In this document: piece after piece, positions 1-6,914 of the stretch
Numbering within the stretch: position 1 is the first letter of the stretch
Layout: the number at the start of each line of letters is the position of its first letter
Translations under genes and position numbers: made by a program
Assembly: GCA_945883885.1 (NCBI GenBank)
Contig: CAMCYM010000043.1
Span: 1 to 9,731 of the forward strand
DNA length: 9,731 nucleotides
DNA from: Chryseobacterium gleum
GTDB taxonomy: Bacteria > Bacteroidota > Bacteroidia > Flavobacteriales_D > Sanyastnellaceae
Reading direction: 5' to 3'
The notes under the pieces: generated by a model
What the model saw: the letters and a program-made list of their open reading frames with translations, nothing else
The model's database searches: none
Told to the model about the DNA's origin: nothing

Positions 1-401
1 TGGAAAATGAGGACGGGCATGTGCTCTGGATGGAGCGCAACGGGCGCTGGGACCTGCCGAAGGGAAAAGTGGAACCGGGCGAAGCCATCGAAGCTGCTGC
101 CCTGCGGGAGGTCAACGAAGAAACCGGCATCCGGGATTTGACCCTCGGGGAGTTGCTGGGCCCCACCTACCACACCTTCGAGATGGGTGGGCGGGCGAGC
201 CTGAAAACGACATTTTGGTTCCGGGCACTGCATGCAGGCCGCGACACCGCCGGCGCGCCGCAGACCGAGGAGGGCATCAGCGTGGTGCGGTGGTTTGCTC
301 GGCCGCTCCCGGATTTCCTGCTCGCCTCGACGTACTCGAGTTTGCACAAGATTCTGGACCGTGCAGCGGCTGCCGCGCACGGTTCGCTCGACGACTTCTG
401 A
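1..401 (+). CDS. NUDIX hydrolase, 5' end missing
   Basis: This is a NUDIX-family hydrolase, which cleaves nucleoside diphosphates linked to another group; the exact substrate cannot be told. The reading frame is already open at base 3 and begins inside the domain (residues read ENEDGHVLWMERNGRWDLPKG), so the true start lies left of the window. A GTG at 21 is only an internal valine. The Nudix box GX5EX7REUXEEXGU is complete and intact at about 63-131 (key residues G, E, then REVNEETGI), so the metal-binding glutamates are present. The WDLPKGK.E.GE sequence just before and into the box is typical of Bacteroidota proteins of about 200 residues. The stop (TGA, 399-401) lies three bases from the stop of the convergent gene on the other strand. 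Family is certain; substrate is unknown. Confidence 0.93.
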   Translation, partial: ENEDGHVLWMERNGRWDLPKGKVEPGEAIEAAALREVNEETGIRDLTLGELLGPTYHTFEMGGRASLKTTFWFRALHAGRDTAGAPQTEEGISVVRWFARPLPDFLLASTYSSLHKILDRAAAAAHGSLDDF

Positions 402-404
402 GCC

Positions 405-1823
405 TCACCGCGGCAGCCGTGCCAAACAGCCTTCCAGGCCCGCACTGGGCAGAATGCTGCACGCGGGTTCGACCCGCCCGTCCGGCCCCACCACCACCAC
501 TTGGGGCACGGCTGAGATGCGGAGCGCTCGCAAGGAGCGCGGATCGTTCCCGAGCCACACCAGCCGCTCCTTCGGACGCCGGGCCTGCACGGTGCGGTCC
601 CAGTCCACTTCGCGGATGTCCAGTGAACCGACGATAAACTGCACGTCGCGGCGTTCGAACCCGTCGCGGAGCTGTGCGAGCAATTCCCGCTCCCGCTCCG
701 CCGTCGAGGATCCGTAGCGGACCATCAGCAGCACGGTCCAACCTCGTCCACACGCCTCGGCCGCCACCTCTACTTCATCGCCCGTGGTCATCCACTGAAC
801 ACCCTCCAGGGAGGCGAGAGCGGTGCGCTCCTCCCGCAACGCCCGGTACGCCCGTTCGAGTTCTTCCGGGAAGGTGAACCGCTCGAACGCTTCGTCCACC
901 GCTGCACCCGGATCTTCGATGCCCCGCACCAGCCATGCGCCGCCCCACTGCCACGGGTTTCCGTCGGGCATGCCCATCGCCGCCCCGAGCGCCGAGAGGG
1001 AATCGGCAGGCAAACGGGCCACTGCGGTGCGCAATCCCGCGGCGTCGAGCTGTGCATCCTTCCACCACCGGCCCCATGCTTCGCGCATCCAGGCGATGTA
1101 CCCCGGCGATCGGAGCAATTCTGTCCCAGTCCGCCCCGCCGCATCCGGCGGCACCGACCCCGCGCGCTTCCCCCCCACCGACCACGTCCGGCTCCAGCGT
1201 GCCTCAGACGCCGCCGCGAGATCGAGAAACTCCGGTGCCGCCCCGGCCAGATCAGCTCGTGCCCGCGCCAGAGCCGTCCGAAACACAGCCTGCAACGAAT
1301 CCAGCCGGCGCGCATCGAGCAGAGACCTTCCCCCTGCCACGCCGCCTGAGAGCAGCAGCAGCTCCTGCGCGCCTTCCGCCTCGAGCAGGGCCTGCACGAG
1401 CGCCAGCGTATCCAGTGCCGCCGACGGATGGGGGCCGTTCCAGCGCACCACTCCCGGCACCCCTTGGAGGCGCAAGGGCCCCGGACGCGGATGCCGCAGC
1501 TCCAGTTCCGCCGTCTCGAAGGGCTGCACCAGCACCTGCCAACGGAACGGCGGGCACTCGAAGACTAAAAACTCCGTCCGCACCGACCGCAGCGCCATTT
1601 CGAACTTCCCCGAATCCCCGACCACCAGCACCTCCCGCCAAACCTCTCGCCCCGCCGCCGGCTCCGTGACCTCAAACACGTGCACCACCGCCGGCACCGC
1701 CCCCCTTTGGAAACCGATCAACCGCCCACGCAGGGTATCCGCCACCGAAGCGCACGCGCTGTCTAGCGATGCGATGTAAACCGCCGCGGCGAGGACCCCC
1801 CTGAAAAAAAACCGCATGCTCAT
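405..1823 (-). CDS. Secreted thioredoxin-like protein without a CXXC motif
   Basis: A 472-residue protein I cannot name. An N-terminal signal peptide is visible (charged start MSMR, hydrophobic stretch to about residue 23, likely cleavage after SACA near 25), so it should leave the cytoplasm. Residues 29-110 read as short beta strands resembling the prefolding domain of Bacteroidota TlpA-like proteins. The middle, about 140-345, is Ala/Leu/Trp-rich and probably helical. Residues 361-470 fit a thioredoxin-like fold: strand WTVLLMVRY, then a later SAVPQVVVVGPDGRV segment (438-451) with the expected cis-proline (440). Where a redox CXXC should follow the first strand there is YGSSTA, so classical disulfide chemistry is unlikely. 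Its ATG overlaps the coaD stop by four bases (ATGA), implying translational coupling as last gene of the run. The fold is inferred from pattern only; a structural or substrate-binding role is possible. Confidence 0.8.
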   Translation of the reverse strand: MSMRFFFRGVLAAAVYIASLDSACASVADTLRGRLIGFQRGAVPAVVHVFEVTEPAAGREVWREVLVVGDSGKFEMALRSVRTEFLVFECPPFRWQVLVQPFETAELELRHPRPGPLRLQGVPGVVRWNGPHPSAALDTLALVQALLEAEGAQELLLLSGGVAGGRSLLDARRLDSLQAVFRTALARARADLAGAAPEFLDLAAASEARWSRTWSVGGKRAGSVPPDAAGRTGTELLRSPGYIAWMREAWGRWWKDAQLDAAGLRTAVARLPADSLSALGAAMGMPDGNPWQWGGAWLVRGIEDPGAAVDEAFERFTFPEELERAYRALREERTALASLEGVQWMTTGDEVEVAAEACGRGWTVLLMVRYGSSTAERERELLAQLRDGFERRDVQFIVGSLDIREVDWDRTVQARRPKERLVWLGNDPRSLRALRISAVPQVVVVGPDGRVEPACSILPSAGLEGCLARLPR

Positions 1824-2281
1824 GCGCCGTGCAAGACGACCGCCGGAACGAACCCAGACACATCGCCGCCGTTGCGCATGAGGTCGCGCACGACCGTGCT
1901 TTGGATGTGCGCAAATTCCGGATCCGTCAACAACACCACCGTTTCGACGCTGGGAATGAGCTTGCGGTGTGTTTGGGCAATCGTGCGCTCGTATTCAAAA
2001 TCGCCTCCATTGCGGATGCCTCGCAACAGGAAACCCGCGCCGCACTTCACCGCAAAATCCCGGGTCAAGCCCTCGTACGCCTCCACGCGGACGCCGGGCA
2101 TCTCATCGGCCACCGCACGCAGCCAAGCGAGGCGGGTCTCGAGCGGAAACATGGCCGACTTCTCGTGGTGTCGCCCCACGGCGAGCACGATTTCGTCGAA
2201 CAGAGGCAGGGCCCGCGTGAGGATGTTCACGTGGCCGAGCGTCACGGGGTCAAAGGACCCAGGGTACAGGGCGCGTCTCAT
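1820..2281 (-). CDS. coaD: Phosphopantetheine adenylyltransferase (CoaD)
   Basis: CoaD transfers AMP from ATP to 4'-phosphopantetheine, giving dephospho-CoA, the penultimate step of coenzyme A synthesis in the cytoplasm. The 153-residue length matches the family (about 160). It starts MRRALYPGSFDPVTLGHVNI, carrying the nucleotidyltransferase TxGH signature at 14-17 with His17, the family's catalytic histidine position. Lys41, then RGIRNGGDFEYE (87-98, with Arg87 and Arg90) and the ISSTxVR-type motif IQSTVVRD (126-133) are all present, so the enzyme should be active. Its ATG overlaps the rsmD stop by four bases, and its own stop overlaps the next gene's ATG by four bases. The enzyme is normally essential, so the run is probably expressed in all conditions. 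Identification is secure. Confidence 0.97.
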   Translation of the reverse strand: MRRALYPGSFDPVTLGHVNILTRALPLFDEIVLAVGRHHEKSAMFPLETRLAWLRAVADEMPGVRVEAYEGLTRDFAVKCGAGFLLRGIRNGGDFEYERTIAQTHRKLIPSVETVVLLTDPEFAHIQSTVVRDLMRNGGDVSGFVPAVVLHGA

Positions 2282-2835
2282 GGCTGTGCATCCGGCTTTG
2301 CCGGGTACTCAAAGAAACTGAAATGCACGTGGCCGTAGTGCCTGCAGTCGATAAATCCCGCCTCGCCGCTCACCTCCGTGCGCTCTCCGTGTTCGAGCAC
2401 GAACCATCCCCCGTCCGGAAGAAGCGCCGATTCCCGCACCAGGGCCGGCAGGCGGGCCAAATCCGGCAAATCGTACGGCGGATCCGCGAACACCAGTCCG
2501 AAGGCCGCCGGCGACCGCCGAATGAACTCAAGGGCATCTCCGCGGAGCGCTTCGCAGGTGTCGCATCCGAACGCCGCAAACGCCTGTGCCATGGCCCGCA
2601 CCGCCCGTACGTCCTGTTCCACCGCCGTTACCGTGCGCGCTCCACGGCTGGCAAACTCTATGCTCACCATGCCCGTTCCCGCGAACAGGTCCAGCACATC
2701 AAGCTCCTCGAAGTCCACCCGGTTCCCGAGCACATTGAACAGGCTCTCCCGCCCGAAGTCCGTCGTAGGACGCCCGGTGAACCCCTTCACCTCCGGCAAA
2801 CGCCGGCCGCGCAAGGCGCCTCCCGTTATGCGCAT
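2278..2835 (-). CDS. rsmD: 16S rRNA (guanine-966-N2)-methyltransferase RsmD
   Basis: RsmD methylates N2 of G966 in 16S rRNA using S-adenosylmethionine. From the chosen start the protein has 185 residues, the usual family length. The N-terminus MRITGGALRGRRLP and the following RPTTDFGRESLFNVL (22-36) are the family signature that follows the start. SAM-binding motif I is DLFAGTGMVSIE (49-60), with acidic Glu73 after the second strand, and the catalytic DPPY is at 118-121. An in-frame ATG 120 bases further upstream would add 40 residues lying wholly inside the preceding gene and unlike the family, so I reject it. The 5' end overlaps the DUF3822-like gene by 10 bases and the 3' end overlaps coaD by four. 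Neighbouring rsmD and coaD is common in bacteria. Confidence 0.95.
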   Translation of the reverse strand: MRITGGALRGRRLPEVKGFTGRPTTDFGRESLFNVLGNRVDFEELDVLDLFAGTGMVSIEFASRGARTVTAVEQDVRAVRAMAQAFAAFGCDTCEALRGDALEFIRRSPAAFGLVFADPPYDLPDLARLPALVRESALLPDGGWFVLEHGERTEVSGEAGFIDCRHYGHVHFSFFEYPAKPDAQP

Positions 2836-3623
2836 GCCCACAAATTCGCCACACCGGCCCACCGCTGCTCGCGTAATCCTTCCGGCCCCCACTCGATCGG
2901 ATGGAATGCCGTGAGCATCCCTGTCCGCGGAAAAAACTGCAGGAATGCCGTCCACAGCGCATCGTCCCGCACCACCTCACCGCTCCACACCACCTCCACC
3001 TCCCCCGGCGCTACCCCGTCGCGGTGCATCGCATTGACGGCAGCATACAGCAGCCCTTCCCCGGCGATGTCCTGCACGGGCATGGCCCACTTCAATCCAC
3101 CGCGGTCAAACCGCACTCCGAGGGCACGGCCTTGGGCCACGTCCAGGTACAGCACCGATTCGCTGTGGCCCCACTCCTGCCGACCTGCTGCCTCGATGAA
3201 GCGCAATGTCGGGCTTTCGAGCCTGGCCTGTGGCCAAACGTCCACCACGGCCTGTGCAATCGCTTCTTTGTGCGCCTCCGCCATCACCCACGTGCCTTCC
3301 GGCCCATCGACCACGAAAGACCGCACCGTGGATCCGCCAGGCACTTCGCCGTACAGCAGCTTCCAAGCACCCATGGCCCCGCCACTTGCGGAACCCGGCA
3401 ACAATGCAAAATCAGGATGCCGCAGCCCCCATACCACCACTTCTCCTTGGAGCCCCCTGTTCTTTAGGTCTTTGCACGCTTGGACAAACTGCTCCACCCC
3501 GTGCGCCGGCTCCTCTCCCGCCTTTGTCAGCGTTCGGCCGGTTCCCAGCACCCACTGAATCCGCTGGCCGTCCCACTGGAAGGCCAGTCGGGTCCGGGCG
3601 TCAGTTGTTCCGCCAGTTGCCAT
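2826..3623 (-). CDS. DUF3822-like protein of unknown function
   Basis: A 265-residue protein that I assign to the DUF3822 family from its place next to rsmD and its general layout; no biochemical role is known to me. It has no signal peptide or membrane helix, so it is probably cytoplasmic. Visible landmarks are a YGEVPGG segment near 91, SVLYLDVAQGRALGVRFDRGGLKWA (start near 156, strand-rich), and VVWSGEVVRDDALW (211-224) near the end. Two half-domains with repeated strand patterns are compatible with an actin-like (ASKHA) fold, but this is a guess. I chose the ATG at 3623, which overlaps the previous gene by 23 bases. An ATG at 3680 is possible but adds a basic extension, MKASRRTLCASAPLPSRTR, that looks like out-of-frame coding of the neighbour. 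Its stop lies inside the rsmD start region, so the two are likely co-translated. Confidence 0.8.
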   Translation of the reverse strand: MATGGTTDARTRLAFQWDGQRIQWVLGTGRTLTKAGEEPAHGVEQFVQACKDLKNRGLQGEVVVWGLRHPDFALLPGSASGGAMGAWKLLYGEVPGGSTVRSFVVDGPEGTWVMAEAHKEAIAQAVVDVWPQARLESPTLRFIEAAGRQEWGHSESVLYLDVAQGRALGVRFDRGGLKWAMPVQDIAGEGLLYAAVNAMHRDGVAPGEVEVVWSGEVVRDDALWTAFLQFFPRTGMLTAFHPIEWGPEGLREQRWAGVANLWACA

Positions 3624-4488
3624 CCGTGTGCGACTCGGTAAGGGAGCCGAAGCGCAAAGTGTCCTTCTTGATGCCTTCACGACCGAACGGCGTCGGATCC
3701 TGGCACAACACCGTAGGCTGCGTCACCCCGCCGGTTTCGATTGTGCCCGTTTTCAGGATGAACCGTTCACCTGTCAACGGGTTGAACCACAAGGAATCCA
3801 AGGAAACCAGCGGCAGGCGCTTCTCTTGACGCTTCTCCGGAGTAAGGTTTTCAGCAAAGTAGCTGGTGAAGACGTTGTCGCGGACCTTGTACACCACCTT
3901 GTCCATCGAAATCATGTCGAGAAACTGCTCCTCGGTGTAGCCCAACTTTGCACCTACCCGCGCCACGTCCGAGCGCTTGAGCACATACCCCGCCTTCCTG
4001 CTGGCCACTTCGGGGAGGGTATCATGGAATGAGCCCATGTTGAATGCTACGGGAAGATTCTCCTCCTGGATGAATGCCAGCAAGCTGTCCACGTCTGTCG
4101 TGTACTTGCCGCGCACCGCTCGATAGGCCGCTTCCATGTCCCGGATGTCCTTGAGCCGCTGAATGGTTTCTGCATCCACCCGGGCCTTGGTTTCCATGAA
4201 CTGCACCTCTTCGTCGATGCTGAAGAAGACCCCATAGGACAGCCATCCTGCGGCGACCAACCCCACCAGCAAAAGCGCCCGATAGGCCCAAACATTCAAC
4301 AAGTTCAACACGGCTGGAATGCTCAAAATCCCGGTAGCCACGAGGGCAATTCCTGCATAGAGCATGTCATCCGGCTGCTTCTCGATTTCATCCACAGAAA
4401 AATAGTGGTTCAAGAACGCATAGCCTGCCAACAGCAACAACACGGCCAATACGTGCCGCTGGGCCTCAAGGACAAAATTAGATTTCAT
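3601..4488 (-). CDS. Membrane protein of unknown function, first gene of the minus-strand run
   Basis: A 295-residue protein with three predicted membrane helices (about 11-29, 43-66 and 69-89), then a charged, probably coiled segment (92-126, including ETIQRLKDIRDMEAAYRA) and a soluble C-terminal domain. The stretch RL.DIR..E.AYRAVRGKYT.D.DSLLAFI (about 111-140) resembles uncharacterised Bacteroidota membrane proteins that I have seen but cannot name. The pattern of an amphipathic helix followed by a short GKYT.D.DSL loop is vaguely like pilin or pseudopilin heads, which is only a resemblance. The ATG at 4488 was chosen because translation before it has no hydrophobic or family-like sequence and it leaves a 75-bp gap to the divergent helicase. 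A candidate promoter sits just upstream. The TGA stop lies 20 bases inside the next gene. The AT content is visibly higher than in the divergent genes. Confidence 0.82.
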   Translation of the reverse strand: MKSNFVLEAQRHVLAVLLLLAGYAFLNHYFSVDEIEKQPDDMLYAGIALVATGILSIPAVLNLLNVWAYRALLLVGLVAAGWLSYGVFFSIDEEVQFMETKARVDAETIQRLKDIRDMEAAYRAVRGKYTTDVDSLLAFIQEENLPVAFNMGSFHDTLPEVASRKAGYVLKRSDVARVGAKLGYTEEQFLDMISMDKVVYKVRDNVFTSYFAENLTPEKRQEKRLPLVSLDSLWFNPLTGERFILKTGTIETGGVTQPTVLCQDPTPFGREGIKKDTLRFGSLTESHTDGNWRNN

Positions 4489-4511
4489 GCCGGTCGGAAT
4501 CGAATTCGCCG

Positions 4512-4542
4512 CGAATCTACGGCATTCCGGAATGCGTCCCAA
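4512..4542 (-). promoter_or_regulatory. Candidate Bacteroidota-type promoter for the minus-strand run
   Basis: Read on the minus strand, TTG (plus 4540-4542) is followed after 20 bases by TAGATTCG (plus 4512-4519). This is one mismatch from the Bacteroidota -7 consensus TAnnTTTG, with the spacing expected for the -33/-7 pair. The start codon at 4488 lies 23 bases downstream of the -7 element, giving a short leader of roughly 18-20 bases. The match is by eye; no transcription start is known. Confidence 0.45.
4522..4535. repeat. Perfect 14-bp palindrome in the divergent control region
   Basis: GCATTCCGGAATGC reads identically on both strands. It lies wholly in the spacer between the -33-like and -7-like elements of the candidate minus-strand promoter, and 29 bp upstream of the helicase start. 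That placement would suit an operator bound by a dimeric regulator, although no regulator gene is in the window. Function is inferred from position alone. Confidence 0.5.
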
Positions 4543-4563
4543 CTCCCGAACTACCTTGCAGCG

Positions 4564-6009
4564 ATGGATTTTGAAGCCCAGTTGCGCAGCGCCTTTCCGC
4601 ACGTACCGACGCCCGGTCAGGAGCTGTTTATTCGGGCCTTTGCGCGGTTTTATGTGAGCCGACAGCCCCGGTGTACGCTCCTGCTCCGCGGGTATGCGGG
4701 GACCGGGAAGACGACTTCGGTGGGGGCGGTCGTTCGGGTTTTGGCAGAGAACGGCACGCCGACGGTCCTGCTCGCGCCCACCGGCCGCGCGGCGAAGGTG
4801 ATGCAGCAGTACGCCGGCGTCGCAGCTTCGACGATCCACCGGCAGCTCTACTGTGCATCGCGCGGGCGCGACGGTTCTGTGGCCTACGGCCTCGCGCCGA
4901 ATCCGTGGAAGGGTGCGGTGTTCCTCGTGGACGAGGCGTCGATGATCGGGGAATCGAACGGGGTGCGGGCGGACGAGGACGGGTTCGGATACCGGAGTTT
5001 GCTGGACGACCTGATGGAGTACGTGTTCAACGGGGAGGACTGCCGGCTGGTGCTGATCGGGGACGACGCACAGTTGCCGCCGGTGGGCACGGACCGGAGT
5101 CCGGCCCTGGACGAGGAAGAGCTGCGCCGGGAGTTCCACCTCACCGTGGCCGGCATCCGGCTGACGGACGTGGTGCGCCAAGAGTTGGACAGCGCCATCC
5201 TCGCGAATGCGCACGGGCTTCGGCTCCGCATCGACGCGCGGGAGCAGGGATTTCCGGCGCTCCGGGAGGGGGCGGAGGTGCTGCGTTTGGCCGGCGGCGA
5301 GATGCAAGAGGTGCTCGAGGACCTGTACGGACGCTACGGTGAGGAGGGCGTGGCGGTGATCACCCGGTCGAACAAGCGGGCGAACCTCTTCAACGCCTCC
5401 ATCCGCACGCGCATCCTGGGCCGCGAGGAGGACCTCGACGCGGGCGACCGGCTGATGGTGGTGCGCAACAACTACCACTGGCTGGCGGACCGGCCGGATT
5501 TCGTCAACCCGCTGATTGCGAACGGCGATGCCGTCGAAGTGCTGCGCATCGTCCGCCGCTTCGAACGCTATGGCGCCCCGTTCGCCGAGGCTGAGCTCCG
5601 GCTGCTCGATGCGCCGCCGCACGCGCCCTTTACCGCGTTGCTGCACCTGAGCGTCCTGCACACCGACGCTCCGTCGTTGCCGTCTGCCGAGCTTCGCGCG
5701 CTCTACGAAGCGGTGGCGGAGGACTACGTCGAACTCGGCGATCGGCGCCGCATCCACAAGGCGGTGCTCGCGGACCCCTGCTACCAGGCGCTCCAAGTGA
5801 AGTTCGCGTGGGCCCTGACCTGCCACAAGGCGCAAGGCGGCCAGTGGCCGGCCGTCGTGGTGGACCAGGGCTACTTGACTGAGGAACACCTGAATGTCGA
5901 GCTGCACCGGTGGATGTATACCGCGTTCACGCGCGCCCGCGAGCGGCTGTATTTGCTCAACTTCGTGGACGCCTTTTTTCCCGACGGGGGAGCCGGGAGT
6001 TCAGATTAG
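4564..6009 (+). CDS. RecD-like superfamily 1B DNA helicase
   Basis: A 481-residue ATP-dependent DNA helicase of the RecD/Dda type, likely acting in DNA repair or recombination as a 5'-3' translocase by family. Motifs appear in order: an adenine-contacting PTPGQ (15-19), Walker A GYAGTGKTT (43-51, Lys49), motif Ia APTGRAAKVM (71-80), Walker B FLVDEASM (120-127), motif III IGDDAQLPPVG (165-175), motif V TCHKAQGGQW (419-428) and motif VI WMYTAFTRARERLY (450-463) with its arginine finger. It lacks the long N-terminal region of RecD2, and matches the shorter form Bacteroidota carry as a stand-alone helicase. The ATG at 4564 puts the family-typical start just ahead of the Q motif and clears the divergent gene; an earlier in-frame start would lie inside that gene. 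The divergent neighbour starts 75 bp away. It is followed after 23 bp by aguB, with which it shares no evident function. Confidence 0.95.
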   Translation: MDFEAQLRSAFPHVPTPGQELFIRAFARFYVSRQPRCTLLLRGYAGTGKTTSVGAVVRVLAENGTPTVLLAPTGRAAKVMQQYAGVAASTIHRQLYCASRGRDGSVAYGLAPNPWKGAVFLVDEASMIGESNGVRADEDGFGYRSLLDDLMEYVFNGEDCRLVLIGDDAQLPPVGTDRSPALDEEELRREFHLTVAGIRLTDVVRQELDSAILANAHGLRLRIDAREQGFPALREGAEVLRLAGGEMQEVLEDLYGRYGEEGVAVITRSNKRANLFNASIRTRILGREEDLDAGDRLMVVRNNYHWLADRPDFVNPLIANGDAVEVLRIVRRFERYGAPFAEAELRLLDAPPHAPFTALLHLSVLHTDAPSLPSAELRALYEAVAEDYVELGDRRRIHKAVLADPCYQALQVKFAWALTCHKAQGGQWPAVVVDQGYLTEEHLNVELHRWMYTAFTRARERLYLLNFVDAFFPDGGAGSSD

Positions 6010-6014
6010 GTTTG
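6007..6014 (+). promoter_or_regulatory. Candidate -7 promoter element ahead of aguB
   Basis: TAGGTTTG matches TAnnTTTG exactly and overlaps the TAG stop codon of the helicase gene. The aguB start at 6033 is 18 bases downstream, which fits a short leader. I found no good TTG element at 17-23 bases upstream (the sequence there is G-rich), so this may be chance. If real, aguBA could be transcribed separately from the helicase. Confidence 0.3.
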
Positions 6015-6032
6015 CAGCGAAATTTTCAAGGC

Positions 6033-6914
6033 ATGTCGTTTACCCTCGCGGTCGTTCAGCTCGAGCTCAATGGAACGTATGAGCGCAACCTTGCCAAATG
6101 CCTCGACGCCACGCGCGAGGCGGCCGGGCGCGGTGCGGAAGTGGTGTGCCTGCCCGAGCTTTTCGGCGGGCCGTATTTCTGCCAAACCGAGGACACGGCC
6201 CAGTTCGCCCGCGCCGAACCCGCGGACGGACCGTCGTTTGCCGCCTTCTCCGCGCTGGCGCGCTCGCTCGGCGTGGTCATCGTCGTGCCGTTCTTCGAGA
6301 AGCGCATGCCGGGCGTCTACCACAACAGCGCCCTCCTGATCGACGCCGACGGCTCGCGGGCGGGGCTGTACCGGAAGATGCACATCCCAGACGATCCGCA
6401 GTTCTACGAGAAGTACTACTTCACGCCCGGCGACCTCGGGTTCATGACGGTCCCCACCGCGAAAGGCCTGCTCGGCCCGCTCATCTGCTGGGACCAGTGG
6501 TACCCCGAAGCCGCCCGCCTCACCGCGCTCGGCGGCGCCGAGGTCCTCCTCTACCCCACGGCCATCGGGTGGCACCCTGCGGAGAAGGAGCGCTATGGCG
6601 CGCTGCAGCACGGCGCCTGGATGCGGTCCATGCAGGGCCACGCCGTAGCGAACGGCGTCTTCGTCGCCGCAGCAAACCGCGTCGGCCTCGAGCAGTACGC
6701 CGAGGGGACGCTCGGGATTGAGTTTTGGGGCGGGTCGTTCATCGCCGGCCCGCAGGGAGAAATCCTGGCCCAAGCCCCCCACGACGCCGAAGACCTCCTC
6801 ATCGCCCGCATCGACACCGCCCTGATCGAAACGGTCCGCCAAAACTGGCCGTTCCTGCGCGACCGGCGCATCGACGCGTACGGTGGCATCACCTCGCGCG
6901 CGCTGCTGCCATGA
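6033..6914 (+). CDS. aguB: N-carbamoylputrescine amidase (AguB)
   Basis: AguB hydrolyses N-carbamoylputrescine to putrescine, CO2 and ammonia, the second step of the agmatine route to polyamines. The 293-residue length is typical. It is a carbon-nitrogen hydrolase with the Glu-Lys-Cys triad: Glu42 (LPELF), Lys115 (YRKMHIPDD) and Cys152 (LICWDQWYPE). The segment HIPDDPQFYEKYYFTPGD and the later GHAVANGVFVAAANRVG are characteristic of AguB rather than of general nitrilases. The ATG at 6033 gives the expected start MSFTLAVVQLE; an upstream in-frame ATG at 5910 lies inside the helicase gene and adds unrelated basic sequence. No strong ribosome binding site is seen; AAGG sits only one base ahead of the ATG. 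The stop overlaps the aguA start (ATGA), so the two enzymes are probably coupled. The adjacent aguA strongly supports the substrate call. Confidence 0.94.
   Translation: MSFTLAVVQLELNGTYERNLAKCLDATREAAGRGAEVVCLPELFGGPYFCQTEDTAQFARAEPADGPSFAAFSALARSLGVVIVVPFFEKRMPGVYHNSALLIDADGSRAGLYRKMHIPDDPQFYEKYYFTPGDLGFMTVPTAKGLLGPLICWDQWYPEAARLTALGGAEVLLYPTAIGWHPAEKERYGALQHGAWMRSMQGHAVANGVFVAAANRVGLEQYAEGTLGIEFWGGSFIAGPQGEILAQAPHDAEDLLIARIDTALIETVRQNWPFLRDRRIDAYGGITSRALLP

Noticed and set aside
823..1779. A 318-codon open frame on the plus strand opposite the thioredoxin-like gene.
   Set aside because: The translation is Ser/Arg/Pro-rich with no domain pattern, and it lies antisense to a gene with a signal peptide and coupled start. 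GC-rich DNA commonly leaves such frames open.
4552..4559. TACCTTGC as a -7 element for the helicase gene.
   Set aside because: The match to TAnnTTTG is imperfect, there is no TTG at suitable spacing, and it would leave almost no leader before the ATG at 4564.
4489..5907. Upstream extension of the membrane gene reading frame opposite the helicase gene.
   Set aside because: The extra 473 residues are antisense to intact helicase motifs and contain no recognisable domain; the ATG at 4488 gives a sensible membrane protein start.
6006..6842. A 278-codon open frame on the minus strand opposite aguB.
   Set aside because: It mirrors a well-identified enzyme gene, its product is Arg/Gly/Glu-rich without motifs, and it has no promoter-like sequence.
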